Source of the DNA: Ascaphus truei
Taxonomy: Eukaryota > Chordata > Amphibia > Anura > Ascaphidae
DNA length: 64,000 nucleotides
Assembly: GCA_036426205.1 (NCBI GenBank)
Contig: CM071568.1
Span: 50,625,291 to 50,689,290 of the forward strand
Direction of reading: 5' to 3'
Below the pieces are notes generated by a model. The model had not been told where the DNA came from, ran no database searches, and saw nothing but the letters and a program-made list of their open reading frames with translations. Positions 1 through 9,738 of the stretch are shown in pieces; positions within the stretch are counted from its first letter, which is position 1; the number at the start of each line of letters is the position of its first letter. The translations under genes and the position numbers were made by a program.

Positions 1-1700
1 GGAGCAGCAGTTCCTCACTTTTTACCAGCAAAATTATTGTAAAACTCATTAGCTTTAGTTCAATGTTCTTGAGTGGTTGAGAATGCTCATAGCACGAGTC
101 TATGGTGTTACTCTACTGATCTTATGGTAGGATTATCTGGCATTCATTCTGGAATAATTCTAGGATGAAACCCAAAGATGCAATGAATGGAGAATATTTA
201 AACGTTAAAAAAATGTTCAGCATTATTATACGCAAATTCTGCCATCCATAGCAACTCCACCCAACTGTAGCTTCCTTGATGCAAGTGACACCGCAGATAT
301 TGTTCCAGGACCTGGATCACTCTCTCTGTTTGTCCTTTGGATTGAGGATGATAGCTAGCGGTGAGATTTAAGTCAATGCCAACCGTGGAACAGAAAGCTT
401 TCCAGAAGCATGGTGTAAATTGTGAACTTCTGTCCGAGATCAAGATGGATGGCACTCTATGAAAGAAAACTATGTTTTGTAGAAATAGTTGTGTGAGCAG
501 TTCCGTGGATGGTATTCCTTTAGTGGAAATAAAATTACTCATCTTGGTGAACAAGTCAATGACCACCCAGATAGTATCGTAAGCCCTTTACGTGGGTATT
601 TCTACCAAGAAATCTAAAAACAAGGTATATCATGAAGCGGGTGGTGTAGCTATATGCATCAATTGACCTTGTGGAGTCATCCTGTCAATTTTGGCTTGAA
701 TACAGATGTCCCAAGAACACATGTAATCTTGTACTATAGTGTTCATGAACAGCTATCAAGAATGTCTTTGTACCAAAGCCAAGGTCTTTTATATTCCCGG
801 AGAGCCTTCCTGCATTGAATTGCGACACCATCTTAACACCTTTTGCTGTAAATCTAAAGTGGATACTGCATATATAGCACTGAACCATGATAAGGAAGAC
901 CCGTTCTGTGTTTTCAGTTGTTTGTTCTTGGACCCATTGTAAACAATCGGCATGCTACATGGCTTTTGGAACATATTTGTAGTCTCTAAGGCCCCTAGAA
1001 AATCACTTAAAATAAACTCAGGTTCTTGGTCTCATTCCTCCAAACTCCCATCTTCAGGAAACTGAAAGTGCATCTGCTTTCCGATTTGATTGGTCTGAAC
1101 AAAAGGTTATAATAGGATAATCCGCAAAGAATATGGACCACCTCTATTGATGGGTGGTTAATGAACAAGCTGATTTAAAGAATGGGTGGTTACGATGATC
1201 TGTATACACAGTAACCAAATGATGTGCTCACATTAAGTAATGTTGCCATTCTTCAAAAGCGGTTTTTACAGTAAAGAGCATTATATCCATGATAGATAAA
1301 CTTCTGCAGGTGACATTTTCCATGTAAAGTAAGCAATTGGGTGCATTTGACTGGTTTCTCGATGATGCTGTGAAAAAATTACCCCAACGGCAACATTGGA
1401 GGAATCCGCTTTCACTATGTATGGTCCGGATGCAATAAAACAGGTGTGGGGGAGATATTCTTTTCAAGCTAGTAAATGTCTCTTCTGCTTCTCTGTTCTA
1501 GTCAAACTTGATCTTTTTTCTTAGGAGCCAAGAAATAGAGGCAATATTTTATGAACAATGTACAACAAACCTATGGTAAAAATGTGCAAATCCCAAAAAG
1601 CATTGGCTGCTTCCAACGTGCATAAGAGATGTCAAATCAGTCAATGCCTGAACATTTTTTGGGTATTCTTCAAAATCCAGGGGTAGCATGGGAGAGATTC
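1..1700 (-). pseudogene. Ty3/gypsy pol remnant: RNase H and integrase
   Basis: This is the 3' half of a Ty3/gypsy retrotransposon polyprotein. Read on the minus strand, 1690-1440 matches the connection region after the polymerase domain (FLGFAHFYHRF-type motif, then LKR...PVLLHPD). The stretch 1467-1228 matches RNase H, ending in the family-typical TAFEEWQHYL. About 700-70 is integrase: a Cys pair in the zinc-binding region, then the catalytic core with VIDLFTKM (first Asp), SDRSSQF (second Asp) and SYHPQSKGQTER with its Glu, then EFAYNN and the FGFHPR block. The core is open only at 566-198; elsewhere frameshifts and stops break it, so it is dead. The family is known for copying RNA into DNA and integrating it. 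No LTR was found at the window edge. Homology is clear; the subfamily is not. Confidence 0.85.
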
Positions 1701-1885
1701 AACTAAAAAAAGCACCGAAAAACAGATCTAAACGTAGATGCAATAAATTGGTGAGTTTTTTGAAAAACTTGTCTCCTATGTGTTGCCTACTCACAGTGTG
1801 GCAAGTTTATATGGGCATATCCAAAACCGTGGAAATCTGTTCTTTATATTTTGGAATCAAGTAGAAATGCCGCCACCTGTCCGAC

Positions 1886-2121
1886 CACTTGCCTTGGAAA
1901 ATCTGGGGCTATCTCTCAGTAGACGTTGCAAGATTTCTGTGAGATTTCTGCAGCCAGACAAATGGCCCATCGGATCAACACAGCGGGGGTCCCTGCAGTC
2001 CCATTCAAACGCAGGGACTCTTGCTGTGTTAATCCAATGGACCATTAGTCTGGCTGCAGAATCTCACAGAAATCTCGCAGTGTTTACTGTGAGATAGCCA
2101 CAGTAATTTCCCAGGCAAGTG
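1886..2121. repeat. Fold-back (palindromic) MITE 1
   Basis: An inverted repeat with arms of about 100 bp. The left arm begins CACTTGCCT, and the right arm ends with the complement, AGGCAAGTG. The inner arms read ATTTCTGTGAGATT...GCAGCCAGAC on one side and the complement on the other, around a short centre near 2000 containing CAGTCCCATTC. It interrupts the gypsy remnant. It has no coding capacity, and no clear target duplication was found. Its inner core is shared with the fold-back at 6300-6626, although the ends differ. Confidence 0.7.
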
Positions 2122-2440
2122 AACGGATACAGGTGACTGCATCTGTAGTTGTACCTCAATATAGAAAAGAGAGAGCGCAGATAAAAGAGGTATCAACTTT
2201 ATATAAAAATGGTAAGAATCACACTCACAATGTGTGCAATAATAAAAAGCATTTAGCACATAAACATGTATGGTGCTCAACGACGTGAACTCTCTCACTG
2301 CCACCTTCCCCTCTGGTATTGCCGATGGTTCTGGAGTGGTGTCTCAGCCCTGCCGGCATCTCTCTCGGGCTCTTGACTTCATCCAACAGGAAGTTCAAAA
2401 GAAGTGAAAAAGAAGTGGACAACACCTATTCGCCCTGATT
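2122..2440. other. Unassigned segment between fold-back and LINE
   Basis: I see no gene here. The sequence is moderately AT-rich up to about 2275. It then becomes more GC-balanced, and short open frames occur on both strands without a recognisable motif. It may be a 5' untranslated part of the LINE that follows, or more eroded gypsy sequence. Confidence 0.3.
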
Positions 2441-5400
2441 CCTGTATTTGACCAATGCTGGAAAGGAGGATAGTATCTATCCCAAACTGCACTTCCCAGA
2501 ACTTAACTATTGCTGTGATGCTGACTTTACCATTTATTTTTGCTGTGGCCTCACTTCTTCTCAAATTATACACTTCCTTCTACCAGGCTCATTATGTCTC
2601 TAACTCTATTCATATATCTCCATCACTCCTTTCTTCACCACTTCTGAGTTCACATGAACTCCTTTCTTACCTGTGCCCTCTGATACTGCACAGCTATATT
2701 GCCTGCACTAAATCACACCCCTACAAATCATCCTCACACATTCTCTTTCTATCCATGCTTCTCCTCCTTGCTTCTGGGGATATCTCTCCCAATTCTGGTC
2801 CCTGCCTTATTCCTACATGCTCTCGTCCTCGCCTGCCAAATGCAACCTCTACTCCTGGTGTCAACCCCTCCAACCTCATACCCATCCCCTTCCACCCTCC
2901 CTCTTCTGTCCTTTTCTCCTGTGCTCTTTGGAATGCACACTCCCTTTCTAACAAGCTCCTCTCTGTGCATGACTTCTTTCTCTCTCACTCTCTGCTCCTA
3001 TTTGCTATAACTGAGACCTGGCTCACTCAGTCTGACTCTGTTCTGGAAGCTGACCTCTCTTATGGTGGCCTTTCTTTCTCCCACACTCTGCGCCCTGATG
3101 GCAGGGGTGGAGGTGTGGGGATCCTGCTCTCCTCTCTCTGCCGTTACCGAACCCTTCCTATTCCTCACCCTCTTGCTTTTCCCTCCTTTGAGGCTCACAC
3201 TGTCCAGATCTTCTCTCCTCTCCATGTCCACGTGTAAGTCATCTATCGCCCACCTTCTTCCACTCATTTCCCTTCTGCCTTTCTCTCTCACTTTGAATCC
3301 TGGCTATCTTTCTTTCTCTCCTCAGACTCCCCTGTTCTTCTCCTGGGAACTTCAATTGCCACATTGATGACCCCTCTCTTCCTTTGGCTTCCCGCTTTCT
3401 CTCTCAAACCTCTTCTTTTGGCCTTCAACACTGGACTGAAGCCAGCACCCACAAGGATGGCTACTACCTCAACCTTGTTTTCACTAAAAACTACTCTCTC
3501 TCCGATTTCTCCATTTCCCCCTTTCCTCTCTCTGACCATCACCTCATCTCATTCTCTCTATCTCGCTTCTCCCCTTCCCCAACTCCATCTCCCCCCGGCT
3601 ATGCAGAAACCTGTGCTCTATTCACCTACCTGACTTTGAGTACATTTTACGCTCCTCCCACTCCTCTCCCAGCTCTGCTACAGACCCTGACAACCTGGTC
3701 AGGAACTGCAACTCTGCCTTATCCCCCTCTCTTGATCTACATGCCCCGCTTTCTCTTTGACGTCCTCGCCCTTCTAACCCCAGACCCTGGCTAAATTCCC
3801 ACACGCGCATGCTACGTTCCTCACTCGTTCCTCTGAATGCCTCTGGAGGAAATCTCATACTCTCGCAGACTTCCCTCACTACAAATTTATACTATCATGT
3901 CTCAACTCTGACCTCTCGCAAGCTACACAAGCCTACTTTTCTTCACAACTCAACACGCACAAGTTTAACCCACGCCGACTTTTCTCTGTCTTTTACGCTC
4001 TACTCAAACCAACCTCAGCTGCCTCTTCTTCTTCAATCTCCGCTCAGGACTTTGCTGACTATTTTAAGGAAAAGATTGAATCCATACGTCAGAACATCCT
4101 GTCTGTTTCTTCCTCCCATCCTACACCTCTTCCTATCTCTCCTCCTGCCTTCCTTGACTCTTTTTCCACTGTCTCAGAGGAGGATGTGTCGCTTTTGATC
4201 GCCTCTCCTCCCTCTACCATTTGCCCTCTTGACCCCATTCCCTCCCATCTCCTAAAACCTCTTGGTCCTACTATAACCCCTACGCTCACACACATTTTTA
4301 ACTCCTCCCTCTACTCTGGTACCTTTCCCTCCTCCTTCAAACATGCAACAGTTATACCATTACTCAAAAACAGCAAGCTTGACCCTACCTGTCCTTCTAA
4401 CTATCGACCTGTCTCCCTCCTGCCTTTTGCCTCTAAACTCCTTGAACATCTTGTATTGTCTCGCTTGATTCTTTTTCTCAACAATCAGGCCCCCGCACTG
4501 CTCACTCCATGGAAAAGGCCCTCATTAAAATAACTGATGACCTCCATGCTGCCAAAGACAGAGGTCATTACACTCTGCTCATATTACTCGACCTCTCTGC
4601 AGCATTTGACACAGTGGACCAACCTCTTCTCCTTCACATTCTCCATACTCTTGGTATTCGGATCAAAGCTCTATCCTGGATCTCCTCTTACCTGCCCCAT
4701 CGTACTTTCAGTGTCTCTTCTGCTAACACCACCTCCTCCTCTATTGATCTCTCTGTGGGGGTACCCCAGGGCTCTGTCCTGGGACCTCTTCTCTTTTCTC
4801 TGTACACACTCTCTCTAGGTGACCTAATAACATCTCTTAGGTTTAAATATTACCTCTACGCTGACGATACACAAATTTACTTTTCAACACCCGACCTTAC
4901 ACCTGCTGTACAAACCAAAGTTTCTGAATGTATCTCTCCTATATCATCCTGAATGGCCCTCCGCCACCTTAAACTCAACATGGCAAAAACAGAACTCCTC
5001 ATACATCCTCCCAAATCTGGCCCTACTACCTCCTTCCACATTACTGTTGGAAGTACGATCATTCACCCAGTAGCCCAAGCACGCTGCTTAGGGGTCCCAC
5101 TGGACTCCTCTCTCACATTCTCATCTCACATTCAAAACGTTTTTAAAACCTGTCGCTTTTTCCTCCACAATATCACAAAAATACGCCCGTTCCTCTGTTG
5201 CTCAACAGCTAAAACTCTGACTCAGGCCCTCATTCTCTCCCGTCTTGATTACTGTAACCTCCTGCTGTCCGGCCTTCCTGCCTCTCACCTGTCCCCCCTA
5301 CAATCTATCCTAAATGCTGCTGCCAGAATCACTCTGCTCTTTCCTAAATCTGTCTCTGCGTCTCACCTCCGGAAATCCCTCTCCTGGCTTCCGATCAAAT

Positions 5401-5965
5401 CCCGCATCTCACACTGGATTCTCCTTCTCACTTTTAAAGCTTTACACTCTTCTACCCCTCCTTACATCTCAGCCCTAATTTCTCATTATGCACCATCCTG
5501 ACTCTTGCATTCTTCTCAAGGATGTCTTCTTTCTTCCCCTTTGTATCTAAAGCCCTCTCCCACCTTAAACCTTTTTCACTGACTGCCCCGCACCTCTGGA
5601 ATGCCCTTCCCCTCAATACCCAACTAGCACCCTTTCTATCCACCTTTAAGACCCACCTTAAGACACACTTACTTAAACAAGCATATGAATAGCACTCTGG
5701 ATGATACTGGACACATGATATAAAGCTTAGCCCCCTGCAGACGCACTTACCAGAACTCCCTCCTACTGTCTCTGTACGTTCTCCTTACCTACCAATTAGA
5801 CTGTAAGTTCCTCGGGGCAGGGACTCCTCTTCCTTAATGTTACTTTTATGTCTGAAGCACTTATTCCCATGATCTGTTATTTATATTATCTGTTATTTAT
5901 TTGATTACCACGTGTATTACTACTGTGAAGCGCTATGTAAATTAATGGCAATACAATACAACAGG
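2441..5965 (+). mobile_element. L2-like LINE (CR1/L2 superfamily), near full length
   Basis: A non-LTR retrotransposon of about 3.5 kb in the sense orientation, inserted in the gypsy pol. It holds an APE-type endonuclease, a reverse transcriptase and a typical 3' tail. The tail has TGTAAGTTCCTCGGGGCAGGG near 5802, then GTGAAGCGCTATGTAAATTAATGGC and a short CAATACAATACAAC terminus. Gypsy RT sequence resumes at about 5965. The 5' end is uncertain. Its low level of decay compared with the gypsy host shows that it is the younger insertion. Confidence 0.85.
2455..5690 (+). pseudogene. L2-like LINE ORF2: endonuclease and reverse transcriptase, frameshifted
   Basis: In family members this polyprotein nicks the target and reverse-transcribes the element RNA. 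A hydrophobic N-terminal region (2455-2800) ends in SGDISPNSGP. The endonuclease follows: WNAHSLSNK, then ITETWL near 3008, GRGGGVGILL near 3105, and LSDHHLISFSL near 3530 in another frame. RT blocks are NYRPVSLLP (about 4399), [12 protein letters not shown] (about 4585), [16 protein letters not shown] (about 4758) and [10 protein letters not shown] (about 4857), the catalytic aspartate pair. The C-terminal part (4953-5501) has LSRLDYCN, NAAARITLL and the LPIKSRI block. Stops or frameshifts occur near 3236, 3360, 3795, 4200, 4530 and 4952, so the protein is inactive. L2 is favoured over CR1 from the RT spacing and 3' tail; the clade is not certain. Confidence 0.85.
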
Positions 5966-6299
5966 CCTGCAATTAATCAGTTTCCCTTTTTCATTTGGTA
6001 CAAAAAATAAAGGGGAAGCTGCCAGAAATGTAGAATGCCTCATGAAACCATTGACCAAATTTTTTTTGACATACCATTTTAGATAAGTATTTTGGTTTTC
6101 CGAAATTCTACAGCAAGAGATATTAGTGACAGGTTCCAAATTAATCTGGCAATCAAAAGGGAGGTGAAGGCACAGGTATTCAGCTTTCACTTGATCCAAA
6201 AATTATTTTAAACCTTTATATGTCTCTTTTAATGCACCATCAACAGGACTTCATATGGTGGCTCACTGAAATCCCGAGCAAAGCCAGACTACAGACGAG
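5966..6299 (-). pseudogene. Ty3/gypsy reverse transcriptase fragment
   Basis: The minus-strand frame at 6199-5966 carries the start of a Ty3/gypsy RT. It has a linker ending NLVNGFMRHS, then AASPLFFVPNEKGKLINCR, which corresponds to the family's fingers motif (SPAGAPVFFVKKKDGSLR-type) before the first polymerase block. It is cut at 5965 by the LINE. The rest of the same pol is at 1-1700 and the protease-side linker is at 6664-6768, so all three belong to one element broken by later insertions. The polymerase active site is not visible and was presumably lost in the disrupted interval. Confidence 0.7.
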
Positions 6300-6626
6300 A
6301 CCACGAGTATTCTAAAGCTTGCCTTAAACTAGCCTGGTTACATTCTGGGTATGTGCTGGGTGTAACCTGGCTAGTTTAAGGCAAGTTTAATGCATTTCTA
6401 CATTGACTAATGACCCATAGGATTAACACAGAAGGGGTCCCTGGCAGTCCCATTCAGTTTGAATGGGACTGCCAGGGACCCCCGCTGTTAATCTGATGGG
6501 TCATTATTCAATGCAGAAATGCTGGGTCAGGTTTAAGGCATGTATCCAGCATGTACCTGGGTGTACCTGGGTCTTTTGGGTGATTGCCACTGGTTTGTGT
6601 TAGAATAACCGTGGTCACTACAGTAT
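6300..6626. repeat. Fold-back element 2 with two hairpins
   Basis: The ends are inverted: GACCACGAGTATTCTAA on the left and TTAGAATAACCGTGGTC on the right. Inside are two successive hairpins. The first (about 6318-6387) has arms CTTGCCTTAAACTAGCC... and its complement. The second (about 6388-6545) closes at CATTCAGTTTGAATG. The inner arms, AATGACCCAT..GGATTAACACAG..GGGTCCCTG, resemble those of the fold-back at 1886-2121. There is no coding capacity. It lies between two pieces of the gypsy pol. Confidence 0.65.
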
Positions 6627-6663
6627 AGGATTGTCGCTTTGTTTCTAGGATGTTCTCGCAAAA

Positions 6664-6768
6664 ACTGATCTCAGCAAAACATGAACAACAACTTCACAGA
6701 ATGTGCCTCCCAGTAAATGATTTGATTATGCTCAGTCAACCAGGGTATTCCTATGATAACACTAGGGG
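6664..6768 (-). pseudogene. Ty3/gypsy protease-RT linker fragment
   Basis: The minus-strand frame reads PSVIIGIPWLTEHN, then IIYWEAHSVKLL. This is the conserved ILGxPWLxxHNPxIDW-type block that lies between protease and reverse transcriptase in Ty3/gypsy elements. It marks the upstream end of the gypsy remnant in this window. Beyond about 6764 the sequence changes to an unrelated direct repeat, so the protease and gag parts are absent. Confidence 0.6.
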
Positions 6769-7403
6769 TGCCCAATGCTACATCCAATTGACAAAACATA
6801 TATGGTAATAAGTATAAAGTTCAAATACTTCAATAGTAATGACTTAGTTATTTAGTTAAACCCTTTGGCCAAAGCGTCATAAGCCTGCATTCCAAATGTC
6901 AAGGTATAACCAAAAATGCAGGTCCTAACACTAAAACTGTGAACCCTTCCTTTTACCTCTGTATGAGGGGAAGCAACCCCAGTGAGTCCTGTCCATTCAG
7001 CAAAATGCTAGAACCTCGCAAGTTAAAAAGGTGGGGACCGGTGAGCTCTTGGAGGAGGGGCCACTTACCTCCAAGCAACTGTTGCCAGTCAGGAACTAAA
7101 TTAACACACAAACATTCCCATCTAGCTCAAACTCCTACACCCACCACATCATGAATATATATTTATGTCAAAAAGAGTGATACTGAGCGTGGCAAATGCA
7201 TACAACAAAAGACAGGGGTGCCCAATACTACATCCAATTGACAAAACATATATGGTAATAAGTATAAAGTTCAAATACTTCAATAATAATAGTAATTACT
7301 TGGTTATATCGTTAAACCCTTTGGCCAAAATGTCATAAGCCTGCATACCAAACGGCAAGGTATAACCAAATAAGAATTTTTTACAGTTAGTGTTAGGACC
7401 TGC
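6764..7403. repeat. Direct-repeat pair with a small TIR element
   Basis: A segment of about 150 bp beginning AGGGGTGCCCAAT at 6764 (to about 6914) recurs at 7214-7370 with few differences. The second copy lies inside a segment with inverted ends: GCAGGTCCTAACACT at 6919 and AGTGTTAGGACCTGC at 7389-7403. The internal 6940-7150 part is moderately GC-rich and has no recognisable gene. This looks like a non-autonomous TIR element whose inner repeat also occurs just outside its left end. Confidence 0.55.
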
Positions 7404-7580
7404 CTAACAGCCTAGCAGTCTATTTTATACACTAAGCAAGGAGGCATGAATGCATAATTTCACAATGTCATGATGTATTTCAGCATTGGGTGTCTTACTT
7501 GCGTATCTTAGCATCATATTTACTTGTTATGCATATTGGCATATTCTAGCAGTGTAAGCAAAAATTGAAAAGATGTGTTA
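7404..7580. other. AT-rich spacer before the Fox A element
   Basis: This is unique AT-rich sequence with no gene signal that I can see. It ends in the TA dinucleotide (7579-7580) that forms one side of the target duplication of the next element. Confidence 0.4.
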
Positions 7581-8020
7581 CAGATGCGGCGGCCGTTATT
7601 CGAACATATCACGGAGCTGTTTTCGTGTGCGCTGCTGTACTCCACGTGGTATTCATGTCACATTCATGCCAACAGGCACGCCAGGCAACCCTGTGTTTAC
7701 CACTGTTGATCTGTTTTAATTTAATGGTATCTGATTTCTTTGGGTGCAATTCTTCACGTATCCGCCAGGTGGCAGAATTTAATGAATTGTAATGTGAACT
7801 GTACTGTGCTTCTGTGTCAATTTGCAGGTGTTTAAAAACCAGATAAAAACAAAGTCTACCACAATGGTCCATTGTGAATCGACTTTGGTCCTTCAAGATG
7901 CTGAAGACGTTATCAAATTTAAGTGTTCCATAATAAAAACTTATAAAACTCAAAGCTGTGCTTTTCTCTATATTCCTACAGTATCCACGCACAATTGCTG
8001 ACTGGACAGGACTGGACACC

Positions 8021-8665
8021 ATGTGTACACTGTACACGTTTAAAAAACCTGAATGTAGTTATGCATTTTTAATATGTTCTGCAATTGATGCTGCAGCAGA
8101 TAACGTGGCGACTGTAGCAGAAATATATGAATATTTCATTTCGAACAATGATTTTTACAAATTTTCACCTGATCGTGAGTGGAAGCGTTCGATAAGACAA
8201 ACCTTAAGTAACGATCAGTGTTTTTTCCGAATCGACCATGCACCCGGAGATATAAGAGGGTATTGAGGTGTGGTCTCAGATTTTTACAGTATGTTTGATC
8301 ATGGCAACTTCAAAAGGAAAAAGGTCGGGTTTAATCCATATAAAATTTGTCAATCCCAATCCAACAATATGCCAGCAACAGCACCAGCACCAGCACCAGC
8401 ACGGGTTTACAATAATGGCCCGACTGTCAGTGAAAACCTGGTGAACGGCAATCCTTGCTACCTGTCCCCGCCAGAATACCTGCAAAATTTCCAGCCTGAG
8501 CCTGATTTCACGTACAAGTACCAGCAAGCTTGCGTGTACCAAAAAGATTTCCAGCTTCAACAGCTGTCAAATACAGGTGTAGCAGGCCAGATGTCACCTG
8601 TCAACTATAATGCAGACTACAGGAGTGACAGTGGCTCATCTGCACCCATTTGGCAAAGTTTATAA
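8021..8665 (+). pseudogene. Fox A: forkhead-domain gene with one in-frame nonsense codon
   Basis: Forkhead proteins bind DNA through a winged helix and act in the nucleus. From the ATG at 8021 (A at -3, a good context) the frame gives KKPECSYAFLICSAI (family KPPYSY..LI.MAI), VAEIYEYFISNNDFYKF (family SEIYQFI...FPFY), then EWKRSIRQTLSNDQCFFRI (family WQNSIRHNLSLNDCF). A TGA at 8264-8266 falls where the wing has the Trp of NYWTLDP. The same frame stays open to the TAA at 8663-8665, giving MFDHGNFKRKK (family MFDNGNFRRKRKR, most like FoxI), an AP repeat, LSPPEYLQNF and a C-terminal WQSL. There is no other break in about 215 codons. The Asn and His that contact DNA in the recognition helix are replaced (NSIRHN to RSIRQT). 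A splice-acceptor-like CCTACAG at about 7975-7981 is upstream. Alternatives are a young pseudogene, a truncated-protein gene, or a sequencing error at one base. Confidence 0.75.
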
Positions 8666-8954
8666 TGAAGGTAAATATAATGTATTACAGTATACTATAC
8701 ACTATGCATGCGTGTGTGAAACCGGCCAAAAGAAGACTGGTACACAAGAATGGCTCTGAGGGAGGTGTCGATAAGCAGTTCAATTCACTTTGGTTTGTTA
8801 GGCTTTGTGTGTGTGGGAAAAAAGGGATGTCTCTTTTTTTTTCAGACTTGAAATTCACATTGAATGAGAAGTCATTCTCGCTAAATCCCCAAGAATGTAG
8901 AGTCAGTATCACACTCATCCGGGTGTGCAAGATTATTCCTGTACCTGTAGTTCA

Positions 8955-9100
8955 AAGACATACACGCATGCGCCTAAATGTGATGACAGGCATATGCGTT
9001 TCAACAAGGTTACAATGAGACATACACCCATGCGCCTAAATGTGATGTCACGCATATGCATTTCAACAAGGTTCCAATTAGACATACACGCATGAGCGGA
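8955..9100. repeat. 63-bp minisatellite, about 2.3 units
   Basis: The unit starts AGACATACACGCATGCGCC and also contains CATATGCGTTTCAACAAGGTT. It recurs at about 8956, 9019 and 9082, the last incomplete. It lies between Fox A and the right end of the TIR element. The unit contains purine-pyrimidine alternation (CGCATGCG, GCATATGC). Confidence 0.7.
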
Positions 9101-9738
9101 AAAAATATTTTACATTCGGAAGAGGAAGCGACGTTATATTTTTGTATTACTCCTTTTCCCTTTATTATCCTGTACAAATACAAAACTTAATTCGTACAAA
9201 ATACCTTTGTTACTATATGTGTGCTCATATTTTTAATCTGTGTATGGCTAAGGAGCCTCAGAAAGGACTTCTTTCCCATGTACACTATACACTATACAGT
9301 ATGAACTCATAACGTTAATCTTCAAATTACAATTATAATTACAGACACTTGAAGTAGTGTACTGTACGGCAATAAAAGACAGGTTGAAATGCTATTAGAT
9401 TTTTAAGACAACAACTTGCGATTGCCCACTTTAGTTTCTCGACGGTATTGCAGACAACGCTAAAATGCCATTTTCTGCACACGATAATAACACAAGTCAA
9501 CGTGCGTCTTAAGGCGGTACAGTTGGAAGAAATCACGCGCCATGACATGGGTATTCCGAGGTATACAACGTGTGAAGTGTTTGAATAACGGTCGCTGCAT
9601 CTGTACATGGCAGACTCATCTCCCCCCCTCCCAAGGCCAACAGCTGCACATCTCTCGTCCAACCCTACAAGAGGGAGTAAATAGAAAAGGAAGCTATGTA
9701 GGAGGTCAGGGAGGAACCGTTAGCGAGAACAAAGAAAC

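Larger units (their letters stand above)
7581..9603. mobile_element. TA-flanked TIR element carrying Fox A (pogo/Tigger-like ends)
   Basis: The left end CAGATGCGGCGGCCGTTATT and the right end (reverse complement CAGATGCAGCGACCGTTATT) are inverted copies of about 30 bp. TA lies immediately outside both (7579-7580 and 9604-9605), as expected for the Tc1/mariner superfamily. The leading CAG recalls pogo/Tigger. A 437-bp element at 17493-17929, in opposite orientation, is homologous over the left 85-100 bp and the right 365 bp but lacks the 1.56-kb middle. That middle holds the forkhead sequence (8021-8665) and a 63-bp minisatellite. No transposase is visible, so the element would need one in trans. 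Whether Fox A moved with these ends or was inserted between them is not settled. Confidence 0.65.

Noticed and set aside
8276..8560. Minus-strand 94-codon frame opposite Fox A
   Set aside because: Shadow of the Fox A frame; its CWCWC stretch is the complement of the Ala-Pro repeat.
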